Of a stretch of 64,000 nucleotides of DNA, positions 40,898 to 50,752 are shown piece by piece. This DNA is from Geomicrobium sediminis (GTDB lineage Bacteria > Bacillota > Bacilli > Bacillales > Marinococcaceae): the NCBI RefSeq assembly GCF_016908595.1, contig NZ_JAFBEC010000002.1:62001-126000 (forward strand), given 5' to 3'. Under the pieces are notes generated by a model that saw only the letters and a program-made list of their open reading frames with translations, did no database searches and was not told the DNA's origin. Numbering within the stretch: position 1 is the first letter of the stretch; each line of letters opens with the position of its first letter. Position numbers and translations under genes: made by a program.

Positions 40898-42950
40898 ACT
40901 TTTCATCAAGCTCCTCACCTTCTTTAATGACAATCATTTCACTATATAGTAAACGTTCACGAAGTTCATGAGCTTCCATTACAGAGATTGCCCCTACTTC
41001 TCGCTCGCGTGTAATGAATGATCGTCCATATTCAATTCCTTCGAGGTGAATGGCTTTTAACTGATCCCTCACTTCCTCATCGACATACTTTACTTGTTCG
41101 AACAATCTCAAACGATCTTGTTGCTCTTCTTTAACGAGCAACATTTCCCTTCGATTGGACGCACGCTCATGCTCAGATAACATGTCCATAATTTGTGGTT
41201 GGATTTCTTTTTCTAGTGACCTCAACTCATGCACCACGTTCATCACATGCTTTTCTTTTTCATTGAAGCCTGACTGGATTTTTGTTTGTAAAATGCTCAA
41301 TTTGATGTTGTGCCAATAACGCCGTATCACATTCATTCGTATATAAGCATCGACCTTTTGCCTATAGGCGAGATAAATCCTTGATAAGCGCTTTGAGATC
41401 TTGCCCTTGTTCACATAGCTCTTCACGAGAACCCGCTCTTGAACGTGAACAAAATCCCGTAATTCATCTAACGCTTTTTTTGAATAATTAAATGCAAGTC
41501 CTTGTTCTACATAAATTAATTGACGCTTGAGCTTCGCGATGACGGTTTGTGTGAGCAGCCAACGATCCGTTTCTGCTTTTTTCTCCATTTGTTCAATCAT
41601 GTACTGAATCATATCCGCATGCACGACAGTCATTGAACGCTGCTTCGTTTCAGAACTCACCTCCGACTTCCCAAGAATCGGCAAGAAAATCGTTGCTGCA
41701 ATCATGGAAATGAGCACAACACCCGCCGCGATAAATAAAAACGTATCCCTTAGCGGGAATGTACTGCCATCATTCATCGTGTCAGGAATAAGCAGTGCTG
41801 TTGCAAGCGTAATGGTCCCATGAATCCCACAAACAGCTGCGAACAACGAATAGTAGCCTCGGCGGTATTGAACACCCCCACTTGCAGCTTCTTGATTTAA
41901 CTCTTCCATAAACCATAACGAGACTTCTTTTTTTCCTTGAAAAATAGGATATAGCACGTACACCCACAAAAAGCGGATCATAAATAACGCCATCGCGATG
42001 ACGAATGTGAGCATCACAATAAAGAAGAACGGATACTCGTGGGTTTGCCATAACCCTGTCCACACTTCTGGTAGCAAAAACCCTAAAAGAACGAAGACGA
42101 ATCCGTTTAATAGATAGCCGACGATCGACCATGTATTGTTCGCAACGACTTGCATTTGTAAAGAAGTCTGCTGTAATTTATCTCGTTCAATTCCGTAGAC
42201 TATACTCGCTGTAACGACTGCAAGTATTCCAGAAACATGAAAAGCCTCTGCGATTAAGTAGATCACAAATGGTGTAATAATTTGAATCGACACGAGCGAA
42301 TAGACATCTTCAAAACCAAACGACCGTAATAAAAGTCTGATCTGAACGATCAAAAGTGCCCCGATAAAACCGACCAGAGCACCGCCCAATGCAACGACTA
42401 GAAAGTTCGACGACCCTTCCCAAATTGAGAACACACCAGTCATTGCCGCAGCTAGTGCAATTTTAAACGAAACGATCCCTGCTGCATCGTTAATTAACGA
42501 CTCCCCTTCTAAAATCGTCATTAACCCTTTTGGTAACGACATTCCTTTCGTAATCGACTTTACGGCGACTGCATCTGTTGGGGATAACACAGCTGCTAAC
42601 GCAAAGGCGACTGCCATCGGCATTTCAGGAATTAACAAATGAATTGTAAACCCTAAACCGACAACCGTTATAAAGACTAAACCAAAAGCCATTAAAAGAA
42701 TTGGCCATCGATACGTCCAAAAAGCTGTTCTAGAAGCGTGATAACCATCAAAAAAAAGAATAGGCGCAATCACAGCCAAAAGAAACAGCTCCGGTTTAAA
42801 ATCAAATTGTAAGCTCGGCATCAGTACCCCAAACACCCCACCTAACAACACTTGAAACAGTGCAGCTGGTATGCGACTAAACTTTCGATGCAACACCGTC
42901 CCGATTACGACGAGCAATAATAAGAAAATAATCGTTGTGAAAACTTGCAC
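40896..42950 (-). CDS. CPA1-family Na+/H+ antiporter with long cytoplasmic tail
   Basis: An antiporter of about 684 aa. Twelve or so membrane segments occupy residues 1-410; the ion-binding helices include SPTDAVAVKSI and GESLINDAAGIVSFK, the CPA1/NhaP signatures. The C-terminal 270 residues are a charged, helical cytoplasmic domain probably regulating activity. It removes Na+ (or K+) in exchange for protons, fitting a salt- or alkali-adapted life. ATG 42956 abuts GGAGGG, so GTG 42950 (7-base spacing) is preferred; the frame is open to 43004 without support. Confidence 0.9.
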   Translation of the reverse strand: MQVFTTIIFLLLLVVIGTVLHRKFSRIPAALFQVLLGGVFGVLMPSLQFDFKPELFLLAVIAPILFFDGYHASRTAFWTYRWPILLMAFGLVFITVVGLGFTIHLLIPEMPMAVAFALAAVLSPTDAVAVKSITKGMSLPKGLMTILEGESLINDAAGIVSFKIALAAAMTGVFSIWEGSSNFLVVALGGALVGFIGALLIVQIRLLLRSFGFEDVYSLVSIQIITPFVIYLIAEAFHVSGILAVVTASIVYGIERDKLQQTSLQMQVVANNTWSIVGYLLNGFVFVLLGFLLPEVWTGLWQTHEYPFFFIVMLTFVIAMALFMIRFLWVYVLYPIFQGKKEVSLWFMEELNQEAASGGVQYRRGYYSLFAAVCGIHGTITLATALLIPDTMNDGSTFPLRDTFLFIAAGVVLISMIAATIFLPILGKSEVSSETKQRSMTVVHADMIQYMIEQMEKKAETDRWLLTQTVIAKLKRQLIYVEQGLAFNYSKKALDELRDFVHVQERVLVKSYVNKGKISKRLSRIYLAYRQKVDAYIRMNVIRRYWHNIKLSILQTKIQSGFNEKEKHVMNVVHELRSLEKEIQPQIMDMLSEHERASNRREMLLVKEEQQDRLRLFEQVKYVDEEVRDQLKAIHLEGIEYGRSFITREREVGAISVMEAHELRERLLYSEMIVIKEGEELDEK

Positions 42951-43067
42951 GTTCATCCCTCCACTACGACTACATTGTTGCCATTTCCATAGTTTGACAT
43001 GCATTCTTCTATAATATTATTGCGTCAGAATTGATTCGTATGAATTAAGGTCCATCGTTTTATACTA

Positions 43068-43079
43068 GTCACATGTGAC
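43068..43079. repeat. 12-bp palindrome in the antiporter/mntA divergent region
   Basis: GTCACATGTGAC is a perfect palindrome about 120 bp upstream of the antiporter start. An imperfect hairpin (ATGCC-C-ATC/GAT-G-AGGCAT) follows at about 43082-43106. A regulatory role is possible but not supported further. Confidence 0.3.
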
Positions 43080-43146
43080 AAATGCCCATCATACGATGAG
43101 GCATACATGCTGAAATACCGACTTGGCGGGCGTTAGACTTTTACAA

Positions 43147-43175
43147 TTGACAGAACCTTTAAGAAAGTGTAAGAT
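43147..43175 (+). promoter_or_regulatory. Sigma-A promoter of mntABCD
   Basis: TTGACA at 43147-43152 and TAAGAT at 43170-43175 with a 17-bp spacer; transcription should start near 43182, at the left edge of the MntR-like box. Confidence 0.65.
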
Positions 43176-43183
43176 TGCGCTAT

Positions 43184-43205
43184 AAGTTTTGCCCTAGGGA
43201 AACTT
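43184..43205. promoter_or_regulatory. MntR-type operator of mntABCD
   Basis: AAGTTTTGCCCTAGGGAAACTT is a near-palindrome around CCCTAGGG and closely resembles the B. subtilis MntR sites (TTTGCCTNAGGGAAAC-type, from memory). It covers the predicted transcription start, so Mn2+-loaded repressor would switch the operon off. Confidence 0.7.
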
Positions 43206-43280
43206 TCATAGCTTACGTAAACTTGTTTGTCCTAATCAAATATATATAAATGATTTATGATAATAAGGGAGAGAAATTAC

Positions 43281-44219
43281 ATGAAAAAGTTCGGAATTCT
43301 TTTCGCATCCATCGCAAGTCTAGGTATAATAAGTGCATGTTCAAGTGACGAACCAGGGTCGTCAACTGACGTTGATCAAGACGAAACGGTTTCTGTCGTC
43401 TCTACGATTGGCCAACTAAACGATATTGTAGAAAATGTCGGTGGCGAACACGTTTCTGCTGAAGGATTAATGGGTCCTGGTGTAGATCCACATAGCTATA
43501 ATGCCTCTCAAGGTGACATTTCACGTCTTGATGATGCGGATCTTGTCTTTTTTAATGCACTAAATTTAGAAGCGAACATGGAAGATATTTTAAGACAGAT
43601 GGGCAACGATAAGCCTGTATATGCAGTTGGCGAACACGTTCCAGAAGAGTTAATTAAGCAAGATGAAGAAGAAACAAACATGCCTGATCCACACATTTGG
43701 TTTGATATTGATTTATGGGTATATGCTGTTGACGCGGTAAAAGAAGGATTAATTGAAGTAGACCCAGAAAATGAAGCGGACTATACAGCCAATGCAGAAG
43801 CTTATGTAGCTGAATTAAGAGAACTTCAAGAATGGGCGTATGAAGAAGTTGATACGATCCCTGAAGATCAAAGAGTACTCGTCACTGCACATGATGCGTT
43901 CCAATATTTCGGCGCAGCTTTTGACTTTGACGTTCTAGGACTTCAAGGCATCTCAACGGATGCAGAGTATGGCCTAAGTGATGTTCAGCGCGTGATCTCA
44001 GAAATGGTCGATCGAGACATTCACGCAGTGTTCGGGGAAACAAGTGTATCTGACAGTTCAATCGAGGCCGTCATTCAAGGCGCTAATGAACAAGGTCATG
44101 AAGTTGAGCACGGCGGAGAACTTTACTCCGATGCTATGGGTGAAACTGGAAGTGACGAGGCTACGTACATCGGTATGTACCGTTCTAACATTTCTCAGAT
44201 CGTCGACGCACTACAATAA
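43281..44219 (+). CDS. mntA: Mn2+ (Zn2+/Fe2+) ABC transporter substrate-binding lipoprotein
   Basis: A 312-aa cluster A-I metal-binding lipoprotein. The lipobox is ISAC (Cys about 21), followed by metal ligands in GPGVDPHSYN, DPHIWFDI, HDAFQYFG-type and the late Asp/Glu region GETGSDEATYIGM. The absence of a His-rich loop argues for Mn2+ over Zn2+. GGGAGAG precedes ATG 43281; the frame from 43257 is rejected. First gene of mntABCD, with an MntR-like operator at the promoter. Confidence 0.92.
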   Translation: MKKFGILFASIASLGIISACSSDEPGSSTDVDQDETVSVVSTIGQLNDIVENVGGEHVSAEGLMGPGVDPHSYNASQGDISRLDDADLVFFNALNLEANMEDILRQMGNDKPVYAVGEHVPEELIKQDEEETNMPDPHIWFDIDLWVYAVDAVKEGLIEVDPENEADYTANAEAYVAELRELQEWAYEEVDTIPEDQRVLVTAHDAFQYFGAAFDFDVLGLQGISTDAEYGLSDVQRVISEMVDRDIHAVFGETSVSDSSIEAVIQGANEQGHEVEHGGELYSDAMGETGSDEATYIGMYRSNISQIVDALQ

Positions 44220-44258
44220 CGAAGTCGTTTAACACTTGGAATGAAGGAGTTCGACAAC

Positions 44259-45011
44259 ATGAATCCTGTTTCAACAAACAACATTACTGTCGCTTATCAC
44301 CGAAAACCAGTCATTCAAAACGTTAGCTTCGAAGCTCCAGAAGGGAAGCTAATTGGAATTGTCGGTCCTAATGGTGCCGGGAAATCTACGCTTATTAAAT
44401 CAATTCTTGGGCTTGTTCCTAAAGCTTCAGGAAATATCTCGATCTATGGAAAACCATATAAAAAACAACGACAAATCGTTGGTTACGTACCTCAGCGTGG
44501 TTCGGTTGATTGGGATTTTCCGACGAATGCACTTGATGTCGTTTTAATGGGGAAATACGGTCAAATCGGCTTAATTCGTAGGCCCAATAAAAAAGACAAA
44601 CAAGAAGCCCTTGAATGCCTTGCCCAAGTTGGGATGGAAGCTTTTGCAAACCGTCAAATTAGTCAACTGTCTGGCGGTCAACAGCAACGCGTATTCCTTG
44701 CACGTGCTCTTGCGCAAAATGCTTTCGTTTACTTTATGGATGAACCGTTTGTCGGTGTAGATGCTGCAACGGAGAAAGCCATCATTCAATTGTTAACAGA
44801 CTTAAAATCAAAAGGAAAAACCGTTCTTGTCGTCCACCATGATTTGCAAACCGTTAAAGATTACTTTGATTGGGTTATGTTGTTAAATATCCGCAAAATC
44901 GCATTCGGTCCAACTGAAGAAGTATTTACACAAGAACATCTTCAGAAAACGTACGGTGGACGTTTAGCGTTTTTAGATCAAGAATCAAACGGGGTGAACC
45001 CCCTTGCTTGA
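44259..45011 (+). CDS. mntB: Mn2+ ABC transporter ATP-binding protein
   Basis: A 250-aa ATPase. Walker A is GPNGAGKST, the signature LSGGQQQR, Walker [13 protein letters not shown], and the switch His is in VVHHDL. The [18 protein letters not shown] segment after the Q-loop is typical of manganese/zinc importers. GAAGGAG is nine bases before ATG 44259; the earlier ATG 44241 overlaps the ribosome-binding site. It overlaps mntC by 8 bp. Confidence 0.94.
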   Translation: MNPVSTNNITVAYHRKPVIQNVSFEAPEGKLIGIVGPNGAGKSTLIKSILGLVPKASGNISIYGKPYKKQRQIVGYVPQRGSVDWDFPTNALDVVLMGKYGQIGLIRRPNKKDKQEALECLAQVGMEAFANRQISQLSGGQQQRVFLARALAQNAFVYFMDEPFVGVDAATEKAIIQLLTDLKSKGKTVLVVHHDLQTVKDYFDWVMLLNIRKIAFGPTEEVFTQEHLQKTYGGRLAFLDQESNGVNPLA

Positions 45012-46275
45012 TCTATTAGCCAATCCGAATACACAGTGGGTACTTGTTGGCACCATGTTGCTCGGAATTACAAGTGGAGTCCTTGGAAGCTTTGCATTAC
45101 TAAGAAGGCAAAGTCTACTTGGCGATGCGATGAGTCATGCAGCGCTTCCAGGGATTTGCATTGCCTTCATTATTGTCGGTTCTAAAGAAATGTTACCGCT
45201 CATTATCGGCGCAGGTATAACCGCTTATATAGGGACGTACCTCATCCAAGCGTTCGTTAAGCATTCTCGTATTAAAACCGATACAGCAATTGGTCTTGTA
45301 CTGTCCGTATTTTTCGGTATCGGAATTGTTTTACTCACTTACATCAATCGAAACGCTACTGGTAATCAAAGTGGTTTAAACGAATTTATCTTCGGGCAAG
45401 CCGCTGCAATGGTTCGAAGTGACGTCAATTTATTTGTCATTGCTGCAATTGCATTATTAACGATTACCTTCTTGTTATTTAAAGAGTTTAAGATTATTAC
45501 TTTTGACCGTGAATTTGCCCAAGGGCTCGGTCTTCCTACCGTGTTCATTAACGGGTTACTTATGACGATGATTGTTGCGTCTGTCGTGATTGGCTTACAG
45601 GCAGTCGGTGTCGTTTTAATGGCGGCTATGCTCATTGCACCTGCAATTACTGCAAAGTATTGGACTGATAGACTTGACGTCATGGTGATCTTATCCGGGG
45701 TTGTAGGGGGGCTTTCTGGGTTACTCGGAACGCTCATTAGTGCACCGATTTCTGGGATGCCAACCGGACCACTCATTATCGTTTCGTCATGTTCTTTGTT
45801 CTTCTTATCACTCATCTTCGCTCCCAAAAAGGGATTGTTGACGAAAGCCATTCGCTTGATGAGATTACGTAAATCAACGAGTCAGAATCAAGTCATGCAA
45901 GGGATTTATGAATTCATAGAAGAAACCGGTCGCAACACCCTTACGTTAGACGATTTAATCAGTGTACAACCGCTCAGCGGTTTACGCCTTCAACAAACGA
46001 TCAAGCGACTACAAAAAAGAAACTGGTTACAACGCTCAACCGAAACGTATCAATTCACAGATAAAGGCATAAAAGAAGCACATCAAATCACGTTAAATCA
46101 GCGAATGTTACAAATGTACTCCATGCATGAAATGCAGTTCGCCCATTTACCGATGGAGAAAAACAACTGGGACTTTCTATCACTTCCAAATTCAGAACAA
46201 CAACCTCTTTTCGAATTGCTATCAAAGCACGAATTGTTTCCGAGTGTGTTGCAAGAAAGGACTGAAGATCGATGA
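45004..46275 (+). CDS. mntC: Mn2+ ABC transporter permease with C-terminal cytoplasmic domain
   Basis: A 423-aa permease. Residues 1-280 form the ABC-3 membrane domain ([16 protein letters not shown], about nine helices). Residues about 290-423 are a soluble domain resembling a winged-helix/DtxR-like fold ([20 protein letters not shown] and [10 protein letters not shown]). B. subtilis MntC has a similar extra length. The tail may sense metal or regulate transport. The start is TTG 45004 with a weak GGGGTG site, overlapping mntB. Confidence 0.92.
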   Translation: MLDLLANPNTQWVLVGTMLLGITSGVLGSFALLRRQSLLGDAMSHAALPGICIAFIIVGSKEMLPLIIGAGITAYIGTYLIQAFVKHSRIKTDTAIGLVLSVFFGIGIVLLTYINRNATGNQSGLNEFIFGQAAAMVRSDVNLFVIAAIALLTITFLLFKEFKIITFDREFAQGLGLPTVFINGLLMTMIVASVVIGLQAVGVVLMAAMLIAPAITAKYWTDRLDVMVILSGVVGGLSGLLGTLISAPISGMPTGPLIIVSSCSLFFLSLIFAPKKGLLTKAIRLMRLRKSTSQNQVMQGIYEFIEETGRNTLTLDDLISVQPLSGLRLQQTIKRLQKRNWLQRSTETYQFTDKGIKEAHQITLNQRMLQMYSMHEMQFAHLPMEKNNWDFLSLPNSEQQPLFELLSKHELFPSVLQERTEDR

Positions 46276-47162
46276 CTTATACGATGTGGATCATACTAAC
46301 TGCTTCATTAGTTAGTGTTGCATGTAGCATTGTTGGTGTTCTTCTCGTGTTACGTAAAATGGCAATGATCTCTGACGCGATTAGTCATACTGTCTTGCTC
46401 GGGCTCGTGTCTGCTTTTTTAATTACGCAAAGTTTAGATGGATTAGCGATGTTCATCGGCGCTGCAATTGCCGGTATATTAACCGCAGTCTTTATCCAAT
46501 TGCTTAACTCTGCGGGCGTTCAAGCGGATGCTGCGATTGGAATTGTGTTTACCTTCTTGTTTGCCATCGGTGTCATTCTCGTCTCTATGTTTGCACGGGA
46601 CGTTCATCTCGATGTGGAACATTCCATCATGGGTGAACTTGCCTTTATTCCTTGGACGACAGTTGATTGGCTCGGCATTGAAGGTGTACCTCAAGCCGTC
46701 TGGATGATTAGCATTGTTCTCGTTATTAATATTATTTTACTGTTTGTCTTTTATAAGGAATTTAAGTTAAGTTCATTTGATCCTCATCTTGCCGCAGCAC
46801 TCGGTATCCCGGTCGTCTTTTTGCATTATTTACTCATGGGGATGACGTCGATCACAGCTGTTGCTTCATTCGATGCGGTCGGAGCCATTCTCGTTGTTGC
46901 TATGATTATCGCCCCGCCTGCTACCGCCTATTTGTTAACCGAACAGTTAGGGAAAATGTTTATCTATAGCGCAATAATTGCTGTGTTATCTGCAATATCA
47001 GGCTATTATTTTGCTGCCATGCTAGACACAAATATTGCTGGTATGATGGCTACAATGACTGGGCTTTTCTTCTTAGCCGCGTTCTTATTTTCACCAACAC
47101 ACGGAGTAGTCATTAAGAAAATCCGTAATCGGTTTACGACGTATTCCAATGACGAAGCTTAG
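46272..47162 (+). CDS. mntD: Mn2+ ABC transporter permease, second subunit
   Basis: A 296-aa ABC-3 permease with about eight membrane helices; ISDAISHTVLLGLVSAFL is the conserved coupling region. Start and mntC stop overlap as ATGA. It pairs with MntC as a permease heterodimer driven by MntB. The stop codon lies in a strong terminator. Confidence 0.93.
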   Translation: MTYTMWIILTASLVSVACSIVGVLLVLRKMAMISDAISHTVLLGLVSAFLITQSLDGLAMFIGAAIAGILTAVFIQLLNSAGVQADAAIGIVFTFLFAIGVILVSMFARDVHLDVEHSIMGELAFIPWTTVDWLGIEGVPQAVWMISIVLVINIILLFVFYKEFKLSSFDPHLAAALGIPVVFLHYLLMGMTSITAVASFDAVGAILVVAMIIAPPATAYLLTEQLGKMFIYSAIIAVLSAISGYYFAAMLDTNIAGMMATMTGLFFLAAFLFSPTHGVVIKKIRNRFTTYSNDEA

Positions 47163-47188
47163 GAATGGTTCCTAAGCTTCTTTCTTTT
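47154..47188 (+). terminator. Terminator of mntABCD
   Basis: GAAGCTTAGGAA and TTCCTAAGCTTC form a 12-bp stem with a TGG loop, followed by TTTCTTTT. Confidence 0.9.
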
Positions 47189-47237
47189 GTTTGCATTTGG
47201 TACACTAAAGGGAAGAACTTAGGAAAGTAGGACGTGA

Positions 47238-48062
47238 ATGAAACTTGTTACTCAGACCTTCACCGTTCTTTTAGTGCTTTTACTCGTCAGCTGTGAAACC
47301 CCTACAAAAGAAGACCATAACGACTTACATACAAAAACAATTCGTTCAGACGAATTGTCACCTCCTTCACATCCCTACTCCCATCTTAACGCTGAACCTC
47401 AAGAATGGGGCGAACACGTTACTGGGGTGAAAAATCGAATGCACACCGACGAATTGAAAGTCGCGCTTACATTTGATTTATGTGGTGGACCTTTTGGGAA
47501 TCAGTTGGATGAAGATATTGTTGACTATCTACGTAATGAGCAAATTCCCGCAACCTTGTTCGTGAATGAACGTTGGATTTTAGACAATGAGGCAGCATTT
47601 TTAGACTTAGCGAATGATGATTTGTTCGAAATTGAAAACCATGGTAGTGAGCACGTCCCGCTCTCTGTCACAGGCCAAGAAGCTTACGGCATTCAAGGAA
47701 CGACACATGCGCATGAAGTAACCGAAGAAGTATTGAGCAACCAACGGACAATTACAGAACGTACAGGATCTTCTCCTTCATTCTTCCGATCAGGAACTGC
47801 TTTTTATGATGAAGTGAGTGTGGAAATTGTCCAAGCGTTAGGCTTAGAGGTCGTGAATTTTGATGTTGTTGGGGATGCGGGAGCAACGTATTCGGCGGAT
47901 CAAGTCCAACATGCGATTGAAAGTGTTTCACCAGGTTCAATCGTATTGCTTCATTTAAATCAACCTGAAAGTGATGTTTCAGAAGGCGTTAAACGGGCAA
48001 TACCAACCCTACAAGCTAACGGCTATACATTTGTACACTTATATGCTTTTTCGCTTGAATAA
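47238..48062 (+). CDS. Polysaccharide deacetylase-family lipoprotein
   Basis: A 274-aa NodB-type enzyme. The signal peptide ends at lipobox LVSC (Cys15). Motif 1 reads TFDLCGGP in place of TFDDGP, and the metal-binding motif 2 is NHGSEH; motif 3 reads RSGTAFYDE, motif 5 SIVLLHLN. The TFDxCGG form belongs to a recognisable subfamily, so activity is still expected, probably on peptidoglycan or exopolysaccharide at the cell surface. TAGGA is five bases from the ATG. The next gene is 16 bp on. Confidence 0.85.
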   Translation: MKLVTQTFTVLLVLLLVSCETPTKEDHNDLHTKTIRSDELSPPSHPYSHLNAEPQEWGEHVTGVKNRMHTDELKVALTFDLCGGPFGNQLDEDIVDYLRNEQIPATLFVNERWILDNEAAFLDLANDDLFEIENHGSEHVPLSVTGQEAYGIQGTTHAHEVTEEVLSNQRTITERTGSSPSFFRSGTAFYDEVSVEIVQALGLEVVNFDVVGDAGATYSADQVQHAIESVSPGSIVLLHLNQPESDVSEGVKRAIPTLQANGYTFVHLYAFSLE

Positions 48063-48078
48063 CTAAAAGGAGTTCATT

Positions 48079-49248
48079 ATGAAACGAATAAATAAACTCG
48101 CACTTTTTGGATCGCTACTCGCGACAAGTGTGGTTGGATATAAACTTATTCAAAACTACGAGGCACTTACCCTCTTTCATCCTAAAAAGCGTATCCACCG
48201 CTTTCAACATATGAATGAAGTCATGCCTAGTCGAGCACTAACACCTCCTACCAAGCCGTTCTATTTCGACCGTGATGAAATTACGAAACCAATCACTTAC
48301 ACGTATAAAGGCAAAACAAAAGATCTTGGATCGTTTTTAGAACAGACGACTACGACAGGTTTAATTGTAATTCAAGATGATAAGATTCGTTATGAGACGT
48401 ACCGTCTCGGAAGCACATCTTCTTCGACCTTCACGTCTTGGTCCGTCGCAAAATCAATGATTTCTTCCCTTATAGGTATTCTGTTAGAAGAAGGTCTCAT
48501 AAGAAGCATTAAAGATCCAATTACAGATTATGTGCCACAACTAAGACATAGTGGTTATGACAATGTTCCAATTGAACATATTTTATTTATGGGTTCTGGT
48601 GTTCGATTTAATGAAGACTATAGTAGCCCAACCTCTGATATTAAACGGGTATTCCAACAAACCCTTGCTCTAAATCAAAGCATTGATCACTACATGTCAA
48701 AATTAACGTCTGAAAGAACGTCAGGGAAACTATACAAGTATGTAAGCATGGATACACAAGCACTTGGGATGCTGATTAAAAGCGTCACTGGAATGCAACC
48801 GTCAATATACTTTGAAGAAAAGATATGGAAAAAGATCGGAACGACGGGGGATGCATTCTGGAATGGAGATCGACAAGGAAACGATTATACGTTCTGTGGC
48901 TTTAATGGTACGTTAAAGGATTATGCAAAGTTTGGACGATTGTTTTTACATGAAGGCAACTGGGAAGGTGAATCGATTGTTCCGAGCGCTTGGGTCAAAG
49001 AATCTACAACGATTGATACCACTCGTTCACTTCGAAAACAAAGGAACCTTGGCTATCAATATCAATGGTGGGTTCCGTACAAAGAAAACGAAGACTATTT
49101 AGCACTCGGTGTATGGGGACAGTTTCTTTATATTCATCCAAAGTCTAAAACAATTATCGTCAAAACGAGTGTTGATCCAGACTTTGAGAAACACGAAATG
49201 GAGACGATCGCGCTGTTTCGAGAAATTGCAACTAACTCAATTAATTAA
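48079..49248 (+). CDS. Beta-lactamase-fold serine hydrolase (class C-like)
   Basis: A 389-aa protein with an N-terminal membrane helix (about 5-25) and a serine beta-lactamase-like domain. The S122-VA-K125 motif starts the catalytic helix; the second motif is YKYVSMD (Tyr), as in 6-aminohexanoate-dimer hydrolases and esterases of this fold rather than true beta-lactamases. It likely acts outside the cell on esters, amides or wall peptides. AAAGGAG precedes the ATG. It probably shares a transcript with the deacetylase. Confidence 0.85.
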   Translation: MKRINKLALFGSLLATSVVGYKLIQNYEALTLFHPKKRIHRFQHMNEVMPSRALTPPTKPFYFDRDEITKPITYTYKGKTKDLGSFLEQTTTTGLIVIQDDKIRYETYRLGSTSSSTFTSWSVAKSMISSLIGILLEEGLIRSIKDPITDYVPQLRHSGYDNVPIEHILFMGSGVRFNEDYSSPTSDIKRVFQQTLALNQSIDHYMSKLTSERTSGKLYKYVSMDTQALGMLIKSVTGMQPSIYFEEKIWKKIGTTGDAFWNGDRQGNDYTFCGFNGTLKDYAKFGRLFLHEGNWEGESIVPSAWVKESTTIDTTRSLRKQRNLGYQYQWWVPYKENEDYLALGVWGQFLYIHPKSKTIIVKTSVDPDFEKHEMETIALFREIATNSIN

Positions 49249-49249
49249 T

Positions 49250-49287
49250 AACACTCCCCTAGAAGTTACAACTTCTAGGGGAGTGTT
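49250..49287. terminator. Bidirectional terminator
   Basis: AACACTCCCCTAGAAGT and ACTTCTAGGGGAGTGTT form a 17-bp perfect stem with a 4-nt loop, the longest in the window, between two converging operons. Confidence 0.93.
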
Positions 49288-49294
49288 AATGTCT

Positions 49295-50017
49295 CTATAA
49301 TATTTTACTTAGGAATTCTTGTGTTCGTTCATGCTTCGTATTAGTAAACACATCTTCTGGTGTACCTTCTTCTAATACAAGTCCTTCATCCATGAAGAAA
49401 ACTCGATCGCCCACTTCTTTTGCAAATCCCATCTCATGGGTAACGACGACCATCGTCATCCCTTCATTAGCAAGATCTTTCATAACTGCTAGTACGTCAT
49501 CAACAAGTTCAGGGTCTAGTGCAGACGTAGGTTCATCAAACAACATGATTTTCGGGTTCATCGCAAGCGCTCTTGCAATTGCAACCCGTTGCTTTTGTCC
49601 ACCTGAAAGGCTTGATGGGTATGCCTGTGCTTTTTCTCTTAGCCCTACTTTATCAAGCAATTGCATCGCTTTCTCATTTAATTCTGCCTTTTGCCCTTTT
49701 CCGAGCTTCTTCGGAGCAAGCGTAATGTTCTCCAAAACAGACTTGTGTGGGAACAAGTTAAAGTGCTGGAACACCATCCCTACGTCTTGACGATATCGAT
49801 TAATATTCACGCTTTTGTCCGCAATGTTCGTTCCGTCAATAATGACCTCACCTGAAGTAATGTCTTCTAATCGATTGAGGCACCGTAAAAATGTACTCTT
49901 CCCCGAACCTGACGGACCAATAACACAAACAACTTCCTTAGCCTTAATTTCCGTCGTAATTCCTTTTAACACTTGATTATCGCCGAAGCTCTTATGTAGC
50001 TCATTGACTTTAATCAT
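49295..50017 (-). CDS. Polar amino acid ABC transporter ATP-binding protein (GlnQ-type)
   Basis: A 240-aa ATPase with Walker [10 protein letters not shown], signature LSGGQKQR, Walker [15 protein letters not shown] and switch His in VTHEMGFA, the consensus of polar amino-acid importers. Its start overlaps the permease stop by 4 bp. Last gene of the operon. Confidence 0.95.
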   Translation of the reverse strand: MIKVNELHKSFGDNQVLKGITTEIKAKEVVCVIGPSGSGKSTFLRCLNRLEDITSGEVIIDGTNIADKSVNINRYRQDVGMVFQHFNLFPHKSVLENITLAPKKLGKGQKAELNEKAMQLLDKVGLREKAQAYPSSLSGGQKQRVAIARALAMNPKIMLFDEPTSALDPELVDDVLAVMKDLANEGMTMVVVTHEMGFAKEVGDRVFFMDEGLVLEEGTPEDVFTNTKHERTQEFLSKIL

Positions 50018-50670
50018 GATTTATCGATCCTCCGTTCAAGATACCGTAGCAAGAGTGATGCTGGAATGGTAATAATTAGATAGAAAATACAGACCATGAA
50101 CATCGTCTCAAACGCTGAAAACGTAATGGTCATATATTGTCGACCTGAGTACATAAGCTCTGCTACCGCAATGGAAGATAATAGCGATGTATCTTTTAAA
50201 CTGATAACAAATTGATTACCAAACGGCGGGATCATCACTTTCAACGCTTGTGGCCAAATGATATAGCGCATCGTCTGTCTTGAATTTAGCCCAAGTGATC
50301 GACCTGCTTCCATCTGACCTTTATCAATCGAGTTTACTCCACCACGCACGATCTCCGCAATGTATGCACCCGAGTTAATCCCGATAATTGCTACACCGGT
50401 AATGTACGGATCGAATGTATGTCCAATAAGGGCTGGGATCCCGAGGTGAATGAAGAAGATTTGCGCAAGTAGCGGTGTACCGCGGACAACCTCTACATAC
50501 GTGACTGCGATAAACCTTACAATTCGAAAGCGGCTGATGCTCATTAAACCAAATAGTGTACCTATTACACAACCAATGGCAACACCAAATATGGTAATGT
50601 ACAACGTAATCCATAAACCGTCAATTAGAAAGGGGATTACGTCTATAAATGCTTGTGGATTAATAACCAT
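50014..50670 (-). CDS. Polar amino acid ABC transporter permease (HisM/GlnP-type)
   Basis: A 218-aa permease with about five membrane helices. [16 protein letters not shown] and the EAA loop [20 protein letters not shown] are diagnostic for the His/Glu/Gln permease family. AGAGGAG precedes the ATG. It is 82 bp after the binding-protein gene, beyond a hairpin. Confidence 0.94.
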   Translation of the reverse strand: MVINPQAFIDVIPFLIDGLWITLYITIFGVAIGCVIGTLFGLMSISRFRIVRFIAVTYVEVVRGTPLLAQIFFIHLGIPALIGHTFDPYITGVAIIGINSGAYIAEIVRGGVNSIDKGQMEAGRSLGLNSRQTMRYIIWPQALKVMIPPFGNQFVISLKDTSLLSSIAVAELMYSGRQYMTITFSAFETMFMVCIFYLIITIPASLLLRYLERRIDKS

Positions 50671-50701
50671 GACAATCTCCTCTCAGGCACTATGTAATAA
50701 A

Positions 50702-50734
50702 ACTGCTCACGCCATAGTAAACCGCGTGAGCAGT
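50702..50734 (-). terminator. Attenuator hairpin between binding-protein and permease genes
   Basis: ACTGCTCACGC and GCGTGAGCAGT form an 11-bp stem with an 11-nt loop; on the minus strand TTTTATT follows. Partial termination or mRNA protection here would give more binding protein than permease. Confidence 0.75.
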
Positions 50735-50752
50735 GCCTAAACTTTTTAGTTA

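Noticed and set aside
47238-48062. Polysaccharide deacetylase inactivated by loss of the second Asp in TFDDGP
   Set aside because: TFDxCGG is the usual form in a known subfamily and the metal-binding NHG..H motif is intact.
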